A DNA stretch of 64,000 nucleotides from Candidatus Saccharibacteria bacterium oral taxon 488 (GCA_010202465.1 CP047919.1:248001-312000); one strand, 5' to 3'. Shown: positions 41,284-50,685, counted from the first letter of the stretch. Translations and numbers: made by a program. Notes: generated from the letters alone by a model not told the origin.

Positions 41284-41691
41284 CTATACATAAAACTGAT
41301 CTATCATGGCCGACAATGTCGAGTCAAGCTCAACCTGCTTGAGCTCATCGGCTCCAATATATCGCAGCTCGCTGACGTCTGTCGTGGTTGTGGGTGGTGA
41401 CACGAGGCGAACCTGGTAAGCGATGATAAGCACCGGGGTGTCGAACTTTTTGCTCCATGTCGGGATGATGATTGGCGCTGCATTTGTAATTTCTATCTCA
41501 GTGCCCAGCTCTTCTCGGCACTCACGCCGCAAGGCCTCGGCTATGCTCTCGCCGTGTTCCAGTCCGCCACCGGGTAAATCCCACGTATCGCTCCTCTCGC
41601 GGACGAATAGCAACTTTCCATTATTATCATCATAAATCAGGCCCTTGACTGACACGCGATAGGCGGCTCGGATAGTTTTGAGCTCAGACAT
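41284..41691 (-). CDS. Nudix hydrolase
   Basis: 135 aa from the ATG at 41691 (AGGAGGA 7 nt upstream; ATG 41697 is too close to it). A complete Nudix box G-x5-E-x7-REUxEExGU is present as GGGLEHGESIAEALRRECREELGTEI (about 42-67) on a LPGG start. The family hydrolyses nucleoside diphosphate derivatives such as oxidised dNTPs or nucleotide sugars. Its start overlaps the end of the P-type ATPase gene, so translation is coupled. Substrate unknown. Confidence 0.85.
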   Translation of the reverse strand: MSELKTIRAAYRVSVKGLIYDDNNGKLLFVRERSDTWDLPGGGLEHGESIAEALRRECREELGTEIEITNAAPIIIPTWSKKFDTPVLIIAYQVRLVSPPTTTTDVSELRYIGADELKQVELDSTLSAMIDQFYV

Positions 41692-44188
41692 GGTCATTCC
41701 TCCTACTTTGCCACTTGTGTATCTCGCAGGTGATGATCGGGATGATGAACGAGGCCAGGCCGATGAGTGCGCCGTGCCAGAAGTTGATCGGCGTTATGTG
41801 GAGGATTGTGCCAAGCGGGCCGAAGAAGACGAGTAGCTGCAGCATGACCGACAGGCCGATGCCGGCATAAAAACTGGCGTTCATGACCTTGAGGCGGCTG
41901 AAGATTGATTCACTGTCGGAGCGGGCGTTGAAAGCATTGGCCCACTGGCTGACCACCAGCGAGATAAAGGCCAGCGTTTGCGCGTAGTCGTGGCCGTAAT
42001 GCTTCTCGAAAAAGATATAGACCGCTAGTGCCATGACCGACATAGTGGCGGCGACGATGACCATCCGCCAGATCATTTGGTGGTTGAGAATCGGTGCGTC
42101 GGGGTGCTCCGGCGAGCGGTTCATAGCCTGCTTTTCACCCGGCTCCAGGCCAAGCGGGATGACCATCGAGGTATCGGTCACCAGATTGACCCAGAGGATT
42201 TGCACCGGCTCCAGCGGCGTCTTGATGCCGATGAGCAGCGCGCCGAGCATGGTGATCAGCTCGCCAGTGTTAGTCGACAGCAGATAAAACAGCATGCGGC
42301 GGATATTGGCGATGATGGTGCGACCCTCGCGCATGGCGTCGATGATGGTCTTGAAATTATCGTTGAGCAGGATGATATCGCCAGCGTCTTTGGCGATGTG
42401 CGAGCCTGACCCCATGGCTACGCCGACATGGGCGTTGGTCAGCGCCGGTACGTCATTGACGCCGTCGCCAGTCATGGCGGTGATGTGGTGTTTTTTGAGA
42501 ATGGTCAGCAGGCGGTATTTTTGCTCGGGGATGACGCGGGAGAAGACTTTGGTTTTGGTGACGATGGCGTCCAGCTGATCATCAGACAACTTGGCCATAT
42601 CACGGCAGTCAAACACTTCGTCGCGATCCTTGACCATGCCAAGCTCCCGGCCAATCTGATAGGCCGTCTCGAAGTGATCGCCAGTGATCATCCGCACCGA
42701 CACACCCGCTTTCAGAGCCGCCCGGATAGCCCGCGGTGCCTCTGGTCGCAGCACATCGGCCACGGCCACGAAGCCGGCGAATGTCAGCTTGCCGAGCTGA
42801 TCAAAGCCATCAATTATCTCATCCAGTTCGCCCGTCGCCAGCCCAATCACCCGGTAGCCGCGGGCGGTCATCTCATCAAGCATTTGCTGGGCGCGCTTTT
42901 TGGTGCGAGCCGACACGCGGCACGCTGCCAGAATGGCTTCGGGCGCACCTTTGACATACAAGCGAAACTGCCGGCCGTGATGCCAGATGGTGGCGGACAT
43001 GGCGTGGGCTTGACTGAATGGCAGGTCGCGAACTGGTGCGTGGCGTGGGGCGGCGCTCTGCTTGCGGGCGTATTCATTGAGGGCGATGTCCAGCGGATCG
43101 TGACTCTTGGCGTGAGCGCGGTTGACTACCAGTCCGATGATGTGGTCAATGTTCTCTGTCGCCTCGTCCGGCGTCCACGTTTGCTGAACGGTCATCTTGT
43201 TCTTGGTCAGCGTGCCCGTCTTGTCGGTGGCGATGGTGGTGATGACACCAATGGTCTCGATGGCGCGCATTTGATGCACCAGCGCTTTTTTGGCGGCCAT
43301 CCGCCGCATCCCTAAGACCAACACCACGGAAATGGCAATCGGCAAGCTCTCCGGCACGGCACTCACCGCCAGAGCCATGACAAAGCGTAGACTCTCTAGT
43401 ACGTCCATACCGCGCAGCAAGCTCAGCCCAAAGGCGACGAGGGCGATAGCCGAGACAGCGGCGATGACTCTGGTGATCAGGGTGTCGATTTTTCGCTGGA
43501 CTGGGCTTTGGGTTGATTCGCGCTTTGAGAGCATGGCGAGATTGCCAAACTCGGTCTGATTGCCGGTGGCGACGACCACGCCGGTGCCGGTGCCGCTAAC
43601 CACGAATGAGCCCTGAAACAGCATGTTGGTTTGCTCGTACATTTCTTTATTGCCGGTGAGTGTGTCGGTTTGTTTGGAGATTGGCAGTGATTCGCCGGTC
43701 AGTTGCGCCTCGTCCACCCGCAAGTTGGCGCTGCGGAGGAGGCGGATGTCGGCAGGGACTTTCTCGCCCTCGGCTAGTGAAACGACGTCGCCCGGAACCA
43801 GCTGGCTGGCGTCGATGCGCGTGGTGCGATTGACGCGGTGGACGTCGACTTTTTGGGCGTCGTGACGGGACAGGCTGCGCAGCACGCGGTCAGTTGAGAA
43901 GCGCTGAATGTAGAAAATAACGGCCGAGATGGCGGCGATGACAAAGATGATGATGGCGTCAATGGCCTCGCCGTGCCAGAGGCTGATGATGGCGGCGATG
44001 AGCAGGACGAGCATAAAGATATCGAGAAATGGCTCGAGGATGATACGCCAGAGCGGTTCGGATTGGACTTTGATGACGTTGAGGCCGTAGCGTTTTTGGC
44101 GGCGCTGGACTTCGGCCGCACTCAGGCCGCTGCTCGAGGAACCCAGTCGCCGCAGCGCCTCGTCGCTTGATGATTGATAAAAATGCAT
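41684..44188 (-). CDS. P-type (P2, Ca2+-like) cation-transporting ATPase
   Basis: 834 aa. N-terminal cation ATPase segment (1-50), A-domain TGES (164-167), M4 site AVPESLP (277-283), phosphorylation motif DKTGTLT with Asp322, KGAPE in the N-domain, MITGDH, and hinge TGDGVNDVPAL, followed by six C-terminal membrane helices with NLVTDT in M6. The PESLP and M6 pattern fits P2A-type calcium or cation pumps. TGAxTES and DGVND are intact, so it should be active. TATAAT ends 6 nt before the ATG; the Nudix gene follows by overlap. Confidence 0.9.
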   Translation of the reverse strand: MHFYQSSSDEALRRLGSSSSGLSAAEVQRRQKRYGLNVIKVQSEPLWRIILEPFLDIFMLVLLIAAIISLWHGEAIDAIIIFVIAAISAVIFYIQRFSTDRVLRSLSRHDAQKVDVHRVNRTTRIDASQLVPGDVVSLAEGEKVPADIRLLRSANLRVDEAQLTGESLPISKQTDTLTGNKEMYEQTNMLFQGSFVVSGTGTGVVVATGNQTEFGNLAMLSKRESTQSPVQRKIDTLITRVIAAVSAIALVAFGLSLLRGMDVLESLRFVMALAVSAVPESLPIAISVVLVLGMRRMAAKKALVHQMRAIETIGVITTIATDKTGTLTKNKMTVQQTWTPDEATENIDHIIGLVVNRAHAKSHDPLDIALNEYARKQSAAPRHAPVRDLPFSQAHAMSATIWHHGRQFRLYVKGAPEAILAACRVSARTKKRAQQMLDEMTARGYRVIGLATGELDEIIDGFDQLGKLTFAGFVAVADVLRPEAPRAIRAALKAGVSVRMITGDHFETAYQIGRELGMVKDRDEVFDCRDMAKLSDDQLDAIVTKTKVFSRVIPEQKYRLLTILKKHHITAMTGDGVNDVPALTNAHVGVAMGSGSHIAKDAGDIILLNDNFKTIIDAMREGRTIIANIRRMLFYLLSTNTGELITMLGALLIGIKTPLEPVQILWVNLVTDTSMVIPLGLEPGEKQAMNRSPEHPDAPILNHQMIWRMVIVAATMSVMALAVYIFFEKHYGHDYAQTLAFISLVVSQWANAFNARSDSESIFSRLKVMNASFYAGIGLSVMLQLLVFFGPLGTILHITPINFWHGALIGLASFIIPIITCEIHKWQSRRNDHV

Positions 44189-44313
44189 ACGGTTATTATA
44201 GCGTGAAGTGCTGTTTGGGGGAAATTTGAGGTTCGGGATGTAGCTTGAAATAGTGGGTAGTCATTGTACCCGGTATAGCTGAGGTCGCTATTCTGCAACA
44301 GTTAATTACAGGC

Positions 44314-44349
44314 AAAAAGGTGCGCCTCCGGCTTCTGCCTCGCGCACCT
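44314..44349 (-). terminator. Intrinsic terminator of the ABC exporter operon
   Basis: Arms AGGTGCGC (44318-44325) and GCGCACCT (44342-44349). On the minus strand the stem is followed by TTTTT. It lies 95 nt after the ATPase gene stop, and convergent-side reads are also blocked by CCACGT/ACGTGG at about 44403-44423. Confidence 0.7.
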
Positions 44350-44443
44350 CTTGCTTGAGATGGGGGTTGCATGAGTTGATCATCGTCAGTCGATTCGGTT
44401 GCTCCACGTACCGTAAGTGACGTGGGCCGCACCAGGCCTGACG

Positions 44444-45073
44444 CTATGCCCGTAGCTTCTTATCCTTCAGCTTCAACACCACATCCGCCTGCTTGGCCAG
44501 CTGTTTACTGTGGGTGACGACGATGACGCACTTGTCGTTTTCGTGGGCGACCCGACGCAGGATGTCAATGATATCAGCGGCGGTGGTTTCGTCCAGGTTG
44601 CCGGTCGGCTCGTCCGCCAAGATAATCGGTGCATGCGAGACGAGGGCTCGCCCGATCGCCACGCGCTGTTGCTGTCCGCCAGAAAGCTTCATGACGTTAC
44701 GGTGAATGTGATCGTCGTCCAGGCCCATAGAGTGCAGCGTTTCGTTAGTGGCCTTGGAATTAACCAATTTCAAGTTCTCCAGCGGTGTCAGGTAATCGAT
44801 CAGGTTATAATTCTGAAACACCAGCGAGATATTATGCTTGCGATGGTGCGAATAGCCCTGCTCGGCGATGTCTTCGTCGTCGAACAAAATCTGCCCGCCA
44901 GTCGGCGTGTCCAGCCCGGCTAGTAGCCCCAGCAGTGTCGACTTACCAGCCCCAGAACTACCGACGATGGCGTAGAATTTGCCTTTTTCAAATTGATAAT
45001 TGATGCCGTTGAGCACGTTGCTGGTACCGTCAGCATATGAGTAAATGATATCGCGTAAAGTAAGTAATGACAT
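44444..45073 (-). CDS. MacB/LolD-type ABC transporter ATPase
   Basis: 209 aa. Walker A GSSGAGKST (38-46), Q-loop VFQNYNL, signature LSGGQQQR (about 131-138), Walker B IILADEPTGNLD and switch His in VVVTHSKQ. The short size and NLIDYLTPLENL segment are typical of MacB/FtsE-like exporters that work by mechanotransmission. Last gene of a three-gene operon with two FtsX-like permeases upstream. Confidence 0.9.
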   Translation of the reverse strand: MSLLTLRDIIYSYADGTSNVLNGINYQFEKGKFYAIVGSSGAGKSTLLGLLAGLDTPTGGQILFDDEDIAEQGYSHHRKHNISLVFQNYNLIDYLTPLENLKLVNSKATNETLHSMGLDDDHIHRNVMKLSGGQQQRVAIGRALVSHAPIILADEPTGNLDETTAADIIDILRRVAHENDKCVIVVTHSKQLAKQADVVLKLKDKKLRA

Positions 45074-45081
45074 GATAACTC

Positions 45082-46323
45082 CTAACTTAATTTTGCTAAA
45101 ATTTGCTTTGGTGATTGGCGCATGATTGGCGCGGTGGCAGCGATGGCTGATAGCAGAACGACTACGTAGCTGAAGGCGAAAGCCTCTAGGTAGGTCGCTA
45201 CTGGCGTAGCTTGCACCGCAGTCTTTTCTATGCGCTGGCTTTGGTCAGTTTGCGCTGTCAGGGCAGTAGAAATCTGCGATGAGGCGACCGAACCGATAGC
45301 GATAGCGAACACCGAGCTAACTAGAGCGATGATCGCCAGCTCCGCCAGTAATTGCCCGATAATCTGCCGCTTCGACGTGCCGATAGACAGCAAGATGCCA
45401 ATTTCATGCAAGCGGCCGCGCACCCAGAATACCAGCACCAGCGACAGCACCGCCAGCCCCGCCGCGGCTGCGCCGATGGTGGCAATCGTCAAAATGTTTT
45501 GAATGCCAGCGATGTTTTGGAGAACCCCAGCGAACACGGCCCCGTTGTCAGTTAGACTGAATTTCTGCCAATCGACGTTTGGTAGGCTTTTAGTGCGGTC
45601 CGTTAACGACTTCAGCTGATGCGGATTTTCGGCGAAATACGTCGCCCGCGTCAACTGCTGGCTACCTGTCAGTTGCTGCGCCGCAGCCAAGTTGGTGATG
45701 AGATGATTCTCTGCCATGTCAGACTGTAAGACCGCTGGCTTTTCGCCTTTGCCGCTGAAGATCCCTGCGACAGTTACCGTCACCCGCCGGCCGTCTTTGG
45801 TGATGTCCAGCTTGTCGCCTGGCTTGATATTATTTTTCTCAGCGAAGGTTTTGTGAATCAGGGCCGCGTTCTGATCGTTCGCCCCCAGATGCTTACCCTG
45901 TTCTAGTTGGTAAAATCGACCGGTGAACTCGCCGAGCAGATTGCTTTCTGTCGCGCCCGTCACCTTCGCCTCGCCAGCCACGTTAGCGTCCAGCTGCACG
46001 CCGCTGCCTGCCGTGTCGATTAATTGCTTGCCCGGCAGTCCCGCAGTGGTCTCTGCCTGGAAATTGTGTGCTTTGACCTTGTCCAGGTGCTGCACTCGCT
46101 GCGCGATATCCATCGGCACCTCGCCCGATGGCTGCTTGCTGGCGATACTAAAGCCAGCGCGGATGTTTCGTTCAATTGACTGCTTCAGCTGCGCCATCGC
46201 CTGCTGCACCGTCAGCGTGCCGATGAGCAGCGTGAAAATCAGCGTCATGATCAGGGCGATGGTCAGGCTGCGACGCCGCTTACGCGTCACAGCCGTCCAG
46301 GCTCGTTTGATAATCGTCATCAT
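45082..46323 (-). CDS. FtsX-like ABC permease (second subunit)
   Basis: 413 aa, MacB-type topology: one N-terminal membrane helix (SLTIALIMTLIFTLLIGTLTV), a large extracytoplasmic domain (40-270) and three C-terminal helices with the FtsX signature (IGAAAAGLAVLSLVLVFWVRGRLHEIGILLSIGTSKRQIIGQLLAELAIIA). It starts 6 nt after the other permease and ends 8 nt before the ATPase gene. Probably exports a peptide, antimicrobial or lipoprotein from the membrane. Confidence 0.85.
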   Translation of the reverse strand: MMTIIKRAWTAVTRKRRRSLTIALIMTLIFTLLIGTLTVQQAMAQLKQSIERNIRAGFSIASKQPSGEVPMDIAQRVQHLDKVKAHNFQAETTAGLPGKQLIDTAGSGVQLDANVAGEAKVTGATESNLLGEFTGRFYQLEQGKHLGANDQNAALIHKTFAEKNNIKPGDKLDITKDGRRVTVTVAGIFSGKGEKPAVLQSDMAENHLITNLAAAQQLTGSQQLTRATYFAENPHQLKSLTDRTKSLPNVDWQKFSLTDNGAVFAGVLQNIAGIQNILTIATIGAAAAGLAVLSLVLVFWVRGRLHEIGILLSIGTSKRQIIGQLLAELAIIALVSSVFAIAIGSVASSQISTALTAQTDQSQRIEKTAVQATPVATYLEAFAFSYVVVLLSAIAATAPIMRQSPKQILAKLS

Positions 46324-46329
46324 TCGCCC

Positions 46330-47712
46330 CTAGTCCACTTCGGTTAGTAATTCTTTTGGCGTTGACTGGGTAATCGGTCGAGAGGCCAAGAGCACCGCGA
46401 TGATAATCACCGCTAGTCCAGCGCCCCACACCGCCAATAGATCCGTCGGTTGCACACCAACCGTCACCTTGTCCAACGTGCGTGACGACGTCACCGAGTC
46501 AGCGTCAGCACCGAGCGACGCACCGTTGAGGGAACTGCCAGCTTGACGCGTGGCATTCTGCGCCGCCTGCGACACCACGTGATCACCCAGTTGCTGAGCA
46601 ATCAGCCCTGCGGTAAAGTACGACGCACCGAAGCTCAGCACCGCGATCATCACTAGCTCAGCGATATATTGCAGCACAATCTTTGACTGCGGCACGCCCG
46701 TCGCCAAGAGTACGCCCGCTTCGCGCTTGCGCTCGTTCATCCACAAGTACAGCACCATGCCGATTACCGCGACACTGACCAGTGCCGTCGCCCACAGCAT
46801 ACCGTCGATCAAGCCGTACACGCCATTGACTGCACCAGTCACACCGGCTAGCTCCTGGCTATTCTTATTCAACTGGTACTTTTGCCAATTAACTGGCAGT
46901 TTATTTGCCCGCGCCATCACCTCGTCCAGCTGCTTGGTGCCTTTGGTGAAGAACGTGGCATCTTGGTAAATCTCATTTTGCTCGGTATACGCATTCAACT
47001 GGCGGGTCGTCGCGATGTCAGTCAAGAACAAATTCTCGAACAACTCCACCTGGTACGTCGCCTGCTTTGGGTTCTTGCCGTTAAATATACCGACGATTTC
47101 TACCTCAACCTCGTCCTTGGATGGATGCTCGTTGTCGGTGTCGTATTGGTTGGCCTTTAACTTAATTTTACTGCCAAGTTTCAGGTTATTAGCCTTGGCG
47201 AAGTCTTCGTGCACCAAAATCTTGTGCGAATCGTTCTCGGTGATGTGCCGGCCAGCGATGAGCTTGAGCGATTCGGCCCGGAACTTCTTCTCGGATTCAG
47301 ACTTATTGACGCCGATGATGGTGGCGGCGTTGCCAAACTGCTTGTCTTTCTCAGCATCATAGCCGCTGCCACCGCTTGGTAGTGGCACAAGCTTGGTATT
47401 GATAAAGTCGACCGTGGCGTTCTGGCGTTTGACATAGTCCGTCACGCCCTCCAGATTCTTCACCGCGTCGATATCTTTGTTCGACACCGTTCCCGAACCG
47501 CGAGCGGTTCCCGGATTGGTGCGCGGATTATTGCCCAGCGTAAAGCCGGCCTTGAGCGTTTTGTCTAGCGACTGCGCCGCCGCGTCGGTCGAATGCTTGA
47601 TGGCAAATCCACTCAGCATAATCGTCGACATACACAGCAAAATCGCCAGCAAAATCAGCGTTTTGAGTTTTTTCCTGGTGATATACAACCAGGCACGTTG
47701 TATAAATGACAT
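46330..47712 (-). CDS. FtsX-like ABC permease (first subunit)
   Basis: 460 aa with the same topology as its partner: N-terminal helix (TLILLAILLCMSTIMLSGFAI), extracytoplasmic domain (45-300) and three C-terminal helices containing NERKREAGVLLATGVPQSKIVLQYIAELVMIA. Paralogous to the following permease; together they likely form a heterodimer. Good ribosome site AAGGAGAT before the ATG. The promoter has paired TTCACA repeats, suggesting control by an OmpR-type response regulator. Confidence 0.85.
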   Translation of the reverse strand: MSFIQRAWLYITRKKLKTLILLAILLCMSTIMLSGFAIKHSTDAAAQSLDKTLKAGFTLGNNPRTNPGTARGSGTVSNKDIDAVKNLEGVTDYVKRQNATVDFINTKLVPLPSGGSGYDAEKDKQFGNAATIIGVNKSESEKKFRAESLKLIAGRHITENDSHKILVHEDFAKANNLKLGSKIKLKANQYDTDNEHPSKDEVEVEIVGIFNGKNPKQATYQVELFENLFLTDIATTRQLNAYTEQNEIYQDATFFTKGTKQLDEVMARANKLPVNWQKYQLNKNSQELAGVTGAVNGVYGLIDGMLWATALVSVAVIGMVLYLWMNERKREAGVLLATGVPQSKIVLQYIAELVMIAVLSFGASYFTAGLIAQQLGDHVVSQAAQNATRQAGSSLNGASLGADADSVTSSRTLDKVTVGVQPTDLLAVWGAGLAVIIIAVLLASRPITQSTPKELLTEVD

Positions 47713-47737
47713 AGATCTCCTTTCTTGGTTCTATGTC

Positions 47738-47769
47738 AGTGTAGCAAGGGTGTGTGAAGGGAATGTGAA
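47738..47769 (-). promoter_or_regulatory. ABC operon promoter with OmpR-type direct repeats
   Basis: Minus strand: TTCACA-N5-TTCACA (47753-47769, 11-bp period) stands where a -35 should be, followed 9 nt later by an extended -10 TGCTACACT (box 47738-47743). Direct hexamers one helical turn apart are the usual target of OmpR/PhoB regulators, two of which are encoded downstream (54553, 56828). Confidence 0.55.
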
Positions 47770-47780
47770 ATGGGTAGTAT

Positions 47781-49151
47781 TCAGATGAGTTTCTCTAACT
47801 TGCTGTCCTGCTTCTCGAGCTCGATAACGTGAACGCCGAGGCGTTCCTTATGCGGCGGGTAGATCTTGTGAAGGAGGCGAAGTGCCTCTTCTTGGCTTTT
47901 CACCTGCGGCACGATCTGCTGCCATGGCTCAGCCGCCAGCATGTCGGCGAATTTACTGTAGATTCGAATTGACTTGATTCGCACTACACCAGATGCATGC
48001 CCGTTTTCGAGCTGCAATAGTTGGCCCTCCTTAAGGCGCTTGATACTGTTGTAGCCGATGCGAACTTCTAAGGTCTTGCGACCCGACATGATAGCATCAA
48101 AGTAGGGTTTCTTGATGCGCATCTTACGCATAGGCATTCCTTTCTTGTTGAGACTGATTCCCCACTGTTGAACGACACTGTTTGGTGCGTATCCTCCCGG
48201 GAACACACCTTCAAGTGTCCAGCCGTGACGCTGGAGACAGGCGACCTGCCACGGCTCAGGGACCATATGGACGTACAGCTTGTGACCATAATCAGCTAAT
48301 AGTTGTGGCAAGTTAACTACCAGCGCTTCGAAAACAGCATCTGATTTTGCTACCAATGGCATGATTTTAATCGGCCGGCCTTTCTTTGGGGTTGCAAGAA
48401 CAACGCCAACGACCTTTCTATCCTGCTCGGCGATGAAAATGAGCTTATATTTAGCGTTGATATCTCGGCTCTCACGTCGTTGGTAGCTAGCAAATAGCGC
48501 ATCCACCCATGTATCATCCACGCCATTAAAGTCACTGCCCACTCGCGACAGGATCAGTTGGCGCGCCGCTACAGCGTGCTTTTTCTCGTCAAACGGGATG
48601 ATTGAAATATCTGACAAATCAGGAGCTGCACTTTGATTCAGCGGCTTGTACAGCATACACTCGTCGATACCAGGTTTATAATGATCTTGCGCCCTACCAG
48701 CCAGATGAAAGCCTTTGCGCAATAGAAACTTGAACGTGGCTTGGTTTTGGGCAGCCACTGTACAGTAGAGTTGCCGAGCGTGGTGTTTGCGAGCAAAATC
48801 CTCAGCATGGCGAAGTAACTTACTGCCAATGCCAAATTTACCGCGATATTCTGGAGCAACGATGAGCGGACTAATTTTAACTGTCCCCTGTTTTTTGATG
48901 ACTAGATGAATTATTCCAGCAGGATGATAATCAACTTCTGCAATAAACATGTACTGCCCGAGTGAAAACTGCCCGACAGAATCGACGTTACCATTGATAT
49001 GCGCGGTAAAAATCCGCTGTGCATGAGCTTGATGATCGCCATCGTAAAATGGTTCAAGCGCTTCTGTCATCAGGCGAAAAACGAAATCAACATCGCCTGT
49101 CTTGGCTTTACGGATCTCCACAGCGACTGACGATTTCTTATATCGGTGCAT
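47781..49151 (-). CDS. GNAT-GNAT-ASCH three-domain protein
   Basis: 456 aa. Residues about 8-165: GNAT acetyltransferase with ISPLIVAPEYRGKFGIGSKLLRHAEDFAR (acetyl-CoA site R-x2-x-G-x-G/A). Residues about 180-335: a second, divergent GNAT-like domain (LIFIAEQDRKVVGVVLATPKKG). Residues about 345-445: ASCH domain (MRIKKPYFDAIMSGRKTLEVRIGYNSIKRLKEGQLLQLENG), an RNA-binding PUA-like fold. The combination suggests an acetyltransferase acting on RNA or a ribosome-associated substrate, but this is inference. Monocistronic. Confidence 0.75.
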   Translation of the reverse strand: MHRYKKSSVAVEIRKAKTGDVDFVFRLMTEALEPFYDGDHQAHAQRIFTAHINGNVDSVGQFSLGQYMFIAEVDYHPAGIIHLVIKKQGTVKISPLIVAPEYRGKFGIGSKLLRHAEDFARKHHARQLYCTVAAQNQATFKFLLRKGFHLAGRAQDHYKPGIDECMLYKPLNQSAAPDLSDISIIPFDEKKHAVAARQLILSRVGSDFNGVDDTWVDALFASYQRRESRDINAKYKLIFIAEQDRKVVGVVLATPKKGRPIKIMPLVAKSDAVFEALVVNLPQLLADYGHKLYVHMVPEPWQVACLQRHGWTLEGVFPGGYAPNSVVQQWGISLNKKGMPMRKMRIKKPYFDAIMSGRKTLEVRIGYNSIKRLKEGQLLQLENGHASGVVRIKSIRIYSKFADMLAAEPWQQIVPQVKSQEEALRLLHKIYPPHKERLGVHVIELEKQDSKLEKLI

Positions 49152-49360
49152 TAGTTTATTGTCTTATAACTTATACAGTAATACAAGTTATCTATTGCTA
49201 TACATGCGTAATTTATAGGTGCCTCTCATCATATAGTCGTGACTCGAGGTTTTGTTGCCAGAGGTGATAGCGTTAAAGAGTTCGGTAGCTTTTTCAAATT
49301 TGGCGTTCTTGATTTCTTTTTCTAGGACGGAACCTGCCACGAAGTAGGTCTGCTATTGCA

Positions 49361-49633
49361 CTAATCAACCCGCTCGGCAAGCGACATCACTTGATAGCCG
49401 TATTGATCAATGTCTTCTTGTTTCCAAAAATCGATTTCTTTCGTGCGTAAAACTTCGCCGACTACATGACGGACTTTGCGGCCGGTTGGCGTTCCGTCAT
49501 AATTTATCTCAATCTGCTCCAGAATGTTGCCGGGTTGGATGTCAAAATCGGCCACTCTCATATCAAACGTTTTCTCGCCCGCTAGGACTTTTTCGAATAA
49601 ATCGGGGTAAGATTTTTTGGTGATAATTTTCAT
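49361..49633 (-). CDS. Small ASCH/DUF3850-like domain protein
   Basis: 90 aa. It begins MKIITKKSYPDLFEKVLAGEKTFDMRVADFDIQPGN, the ASCH/DUF3850 pattern (K..F..VL.G.KT.E.R..D..I..GD), and continues with GEVLRTKEIDFW. The fold is PUA-like and probably binds RNA or modified nucleotides. Related to the C-terminal domain of the GNAT-ASCH protein 150 bp away but not closely alike. CATAAT ends 7 nt before the ATG. Confidence 0.7.
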   Translation of the reverse strand: MKIITKKSYPDLFEKVLAGEKTFDMRVADFDIQPGNILEQIEINYDGTPTGRKVRHVVGEVLRTKEIDFWKQEDIDQYGYQVMSLAERVD

Positions 49634-49790
49634 ACCTTCTATTATGGAGTTATACGACTTAGGTCACAAGCCGATGCTAAAGTTGTGCGACGGATACTAT
49701 CTTGATTTATTGGGGGTTAGGTATTGGTTGTAGCTTTATTCTAGTGTGAGTGAGCAGGAAATTACTATGGTTTGTGGTGATTTTTGTAAG

Positions 49791-49835
49791 ATTGCTTGAC
49801 CTCGGGTCCTATTATTGATATATATATATATATCA
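49791..49835 (+). promoter_or_regulatory. TG(AT)nCA promoter/operator, copy 4 (n=8)
   Basis: -35 TTGACC, 17-bp spacer ending TGA, -10 TATATA inside TG(AT)8CA, the longest AT tract of the five copies. The transcript begins GCGTTTTGG; the first 23 nt can form a GCGTT/AACGC hairpin. Confidence 0.75.
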
Positions 49836-49885
49836 GCGTTTTGGAATAATCCTAACGCCGCTCCTTCTACTTGAGAAAGGTCTCT

Positions 49886-50353
49886 ATGAGCTACTCAGAG
49901 AGATGCGATGTCGAATGCGGTGACAACTGCATTCTCAGGAGGCTGTCCAATGGACGGCACGCTGTCACTACACCTAGTCAGATACCTATGGGCACCGACT
50001 GGTACAGATGCAACTTTGATGACGATCTGAGTTATCAGATCTTGTCACATGGTACTGTCATGGTACATCGTCGATCGGTCTGTCGCGGCGGCCCGGATTG
50101 TACGTTTGGCGATGGCGAAACGTATGGTAACCGTAACTGGACACCGCCAGTTTATGGCAGCACTAGTAGTGGTCATGATGTCACTGTGTCGTTCGGACTT
50201 GGTCCGCGGGATGGAGAGGCGCTTATTGCTTCTGACCATCTCGACCGCGTTGACTTCTATGGCGACAAGAAGCTTCGTGTCAAAAAGCATCACGATCACT
50301 ACGATGCTTATGGTAATCTGGTCTCGGATCGTGGTTCCTATCGAGAGGAGTGA
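49886..50353 (+). CDS. Orphan regulon protein 4 (Cys/Gly/Asp-rich)
   Basis: 155 aa from the ATG at 49886 (GAGAAAGG 5 nt upstream; a TTG at 49871 overlaps that site). Six Cys in the first 75 residues (CDVECGDNC, YRCNF, VCRGGPDC) suggest a metal site or disulphides, followed by a Gly/Ser/Thr stretch and a charged His/Asp/Lys tail (KKHHDHYDAYGN). No signal peptide and no known family. It is the only family member on the plus strand. A small gene follows 56 nt downstream. Confidence 0.6.
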   Translation: MSYSERCDVECGDNCILRRLSNGRHAVTTPSQIPMGTDWYRCNFDDDLSYQILSHGTVMVHRRSVCRGGPDCTFGDGETYGNRNWTPPVYGSTSSGHDVTVSFGLGPRDGEALIASDHLDRVDFYGDKKLRVKKHHDHYDAYGNLVSDRGSYREE

Positions 50354-50409
50354 CACAATAGACCCGAGCAAGTCTATAAACTGCTCACTTTCAAAGAGGG
50401 TTAAAATTA

Positions 50410-50685
50410 ATGAATGATCCAATTGAGATATCAGTTGCCGAGGAATTATTGTTCCTAATAGATAGCGCCATAGAAAAAAGAGATATTAAGCAATTGACTA
50501 GTATTTATGGCATAGTTCATGAGTTTATTGGTAAACCTATTTATGATCCTCGGGCGGACTTTGTTATCATAGATGATTATATTTATGATCTAATTGATGA
50601 GCTTGAAGCTGGTAAAGAACCAACTATTTACAATGGTTTACGCAAGAGGATAGAAGAAGATTTACATAGTTCATCTAAATCATAG
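50410..50685 (+). CDS. Small acidic helical protein, unknown
   Basis: 91 aa, acidic and mostly helical (ISVAEELLFLIDSAIEKRDIKQLTSIYGIVHEFI), no known domain. It follows orphan regulon gene 4 by 56 nt across a small ATAGAC/GTCTAT hairpin. AAAGAGGG upstream (50390-50397) serves as ribosome site. It may be co-transcribed with gene 4, so a partner or immunity role is possible but unsupported. Confidence 0.55.
   Translation: MNDPIEISVAEELLFLIDSAIEKRDIKQLTSIYGIVHEFIGKPIYDPRADFVIIDDYIYDLIDELEAGKEPTIYNGLRKRIEEDLHSSSKS

Noticed and set aside
41089..41400. 103-aa plus-strand frame after the CBASS-like unit
   Set aside because: No ribosome site, mixed composition, and half of it is antisense to the Nudix gene.
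42428..43315. 295-aa open frame on the plus strand
   Set aside because: It lies wholly antisense to the intact P-type ATPase gene, has the composition of a shadow frame and no ribosome site.
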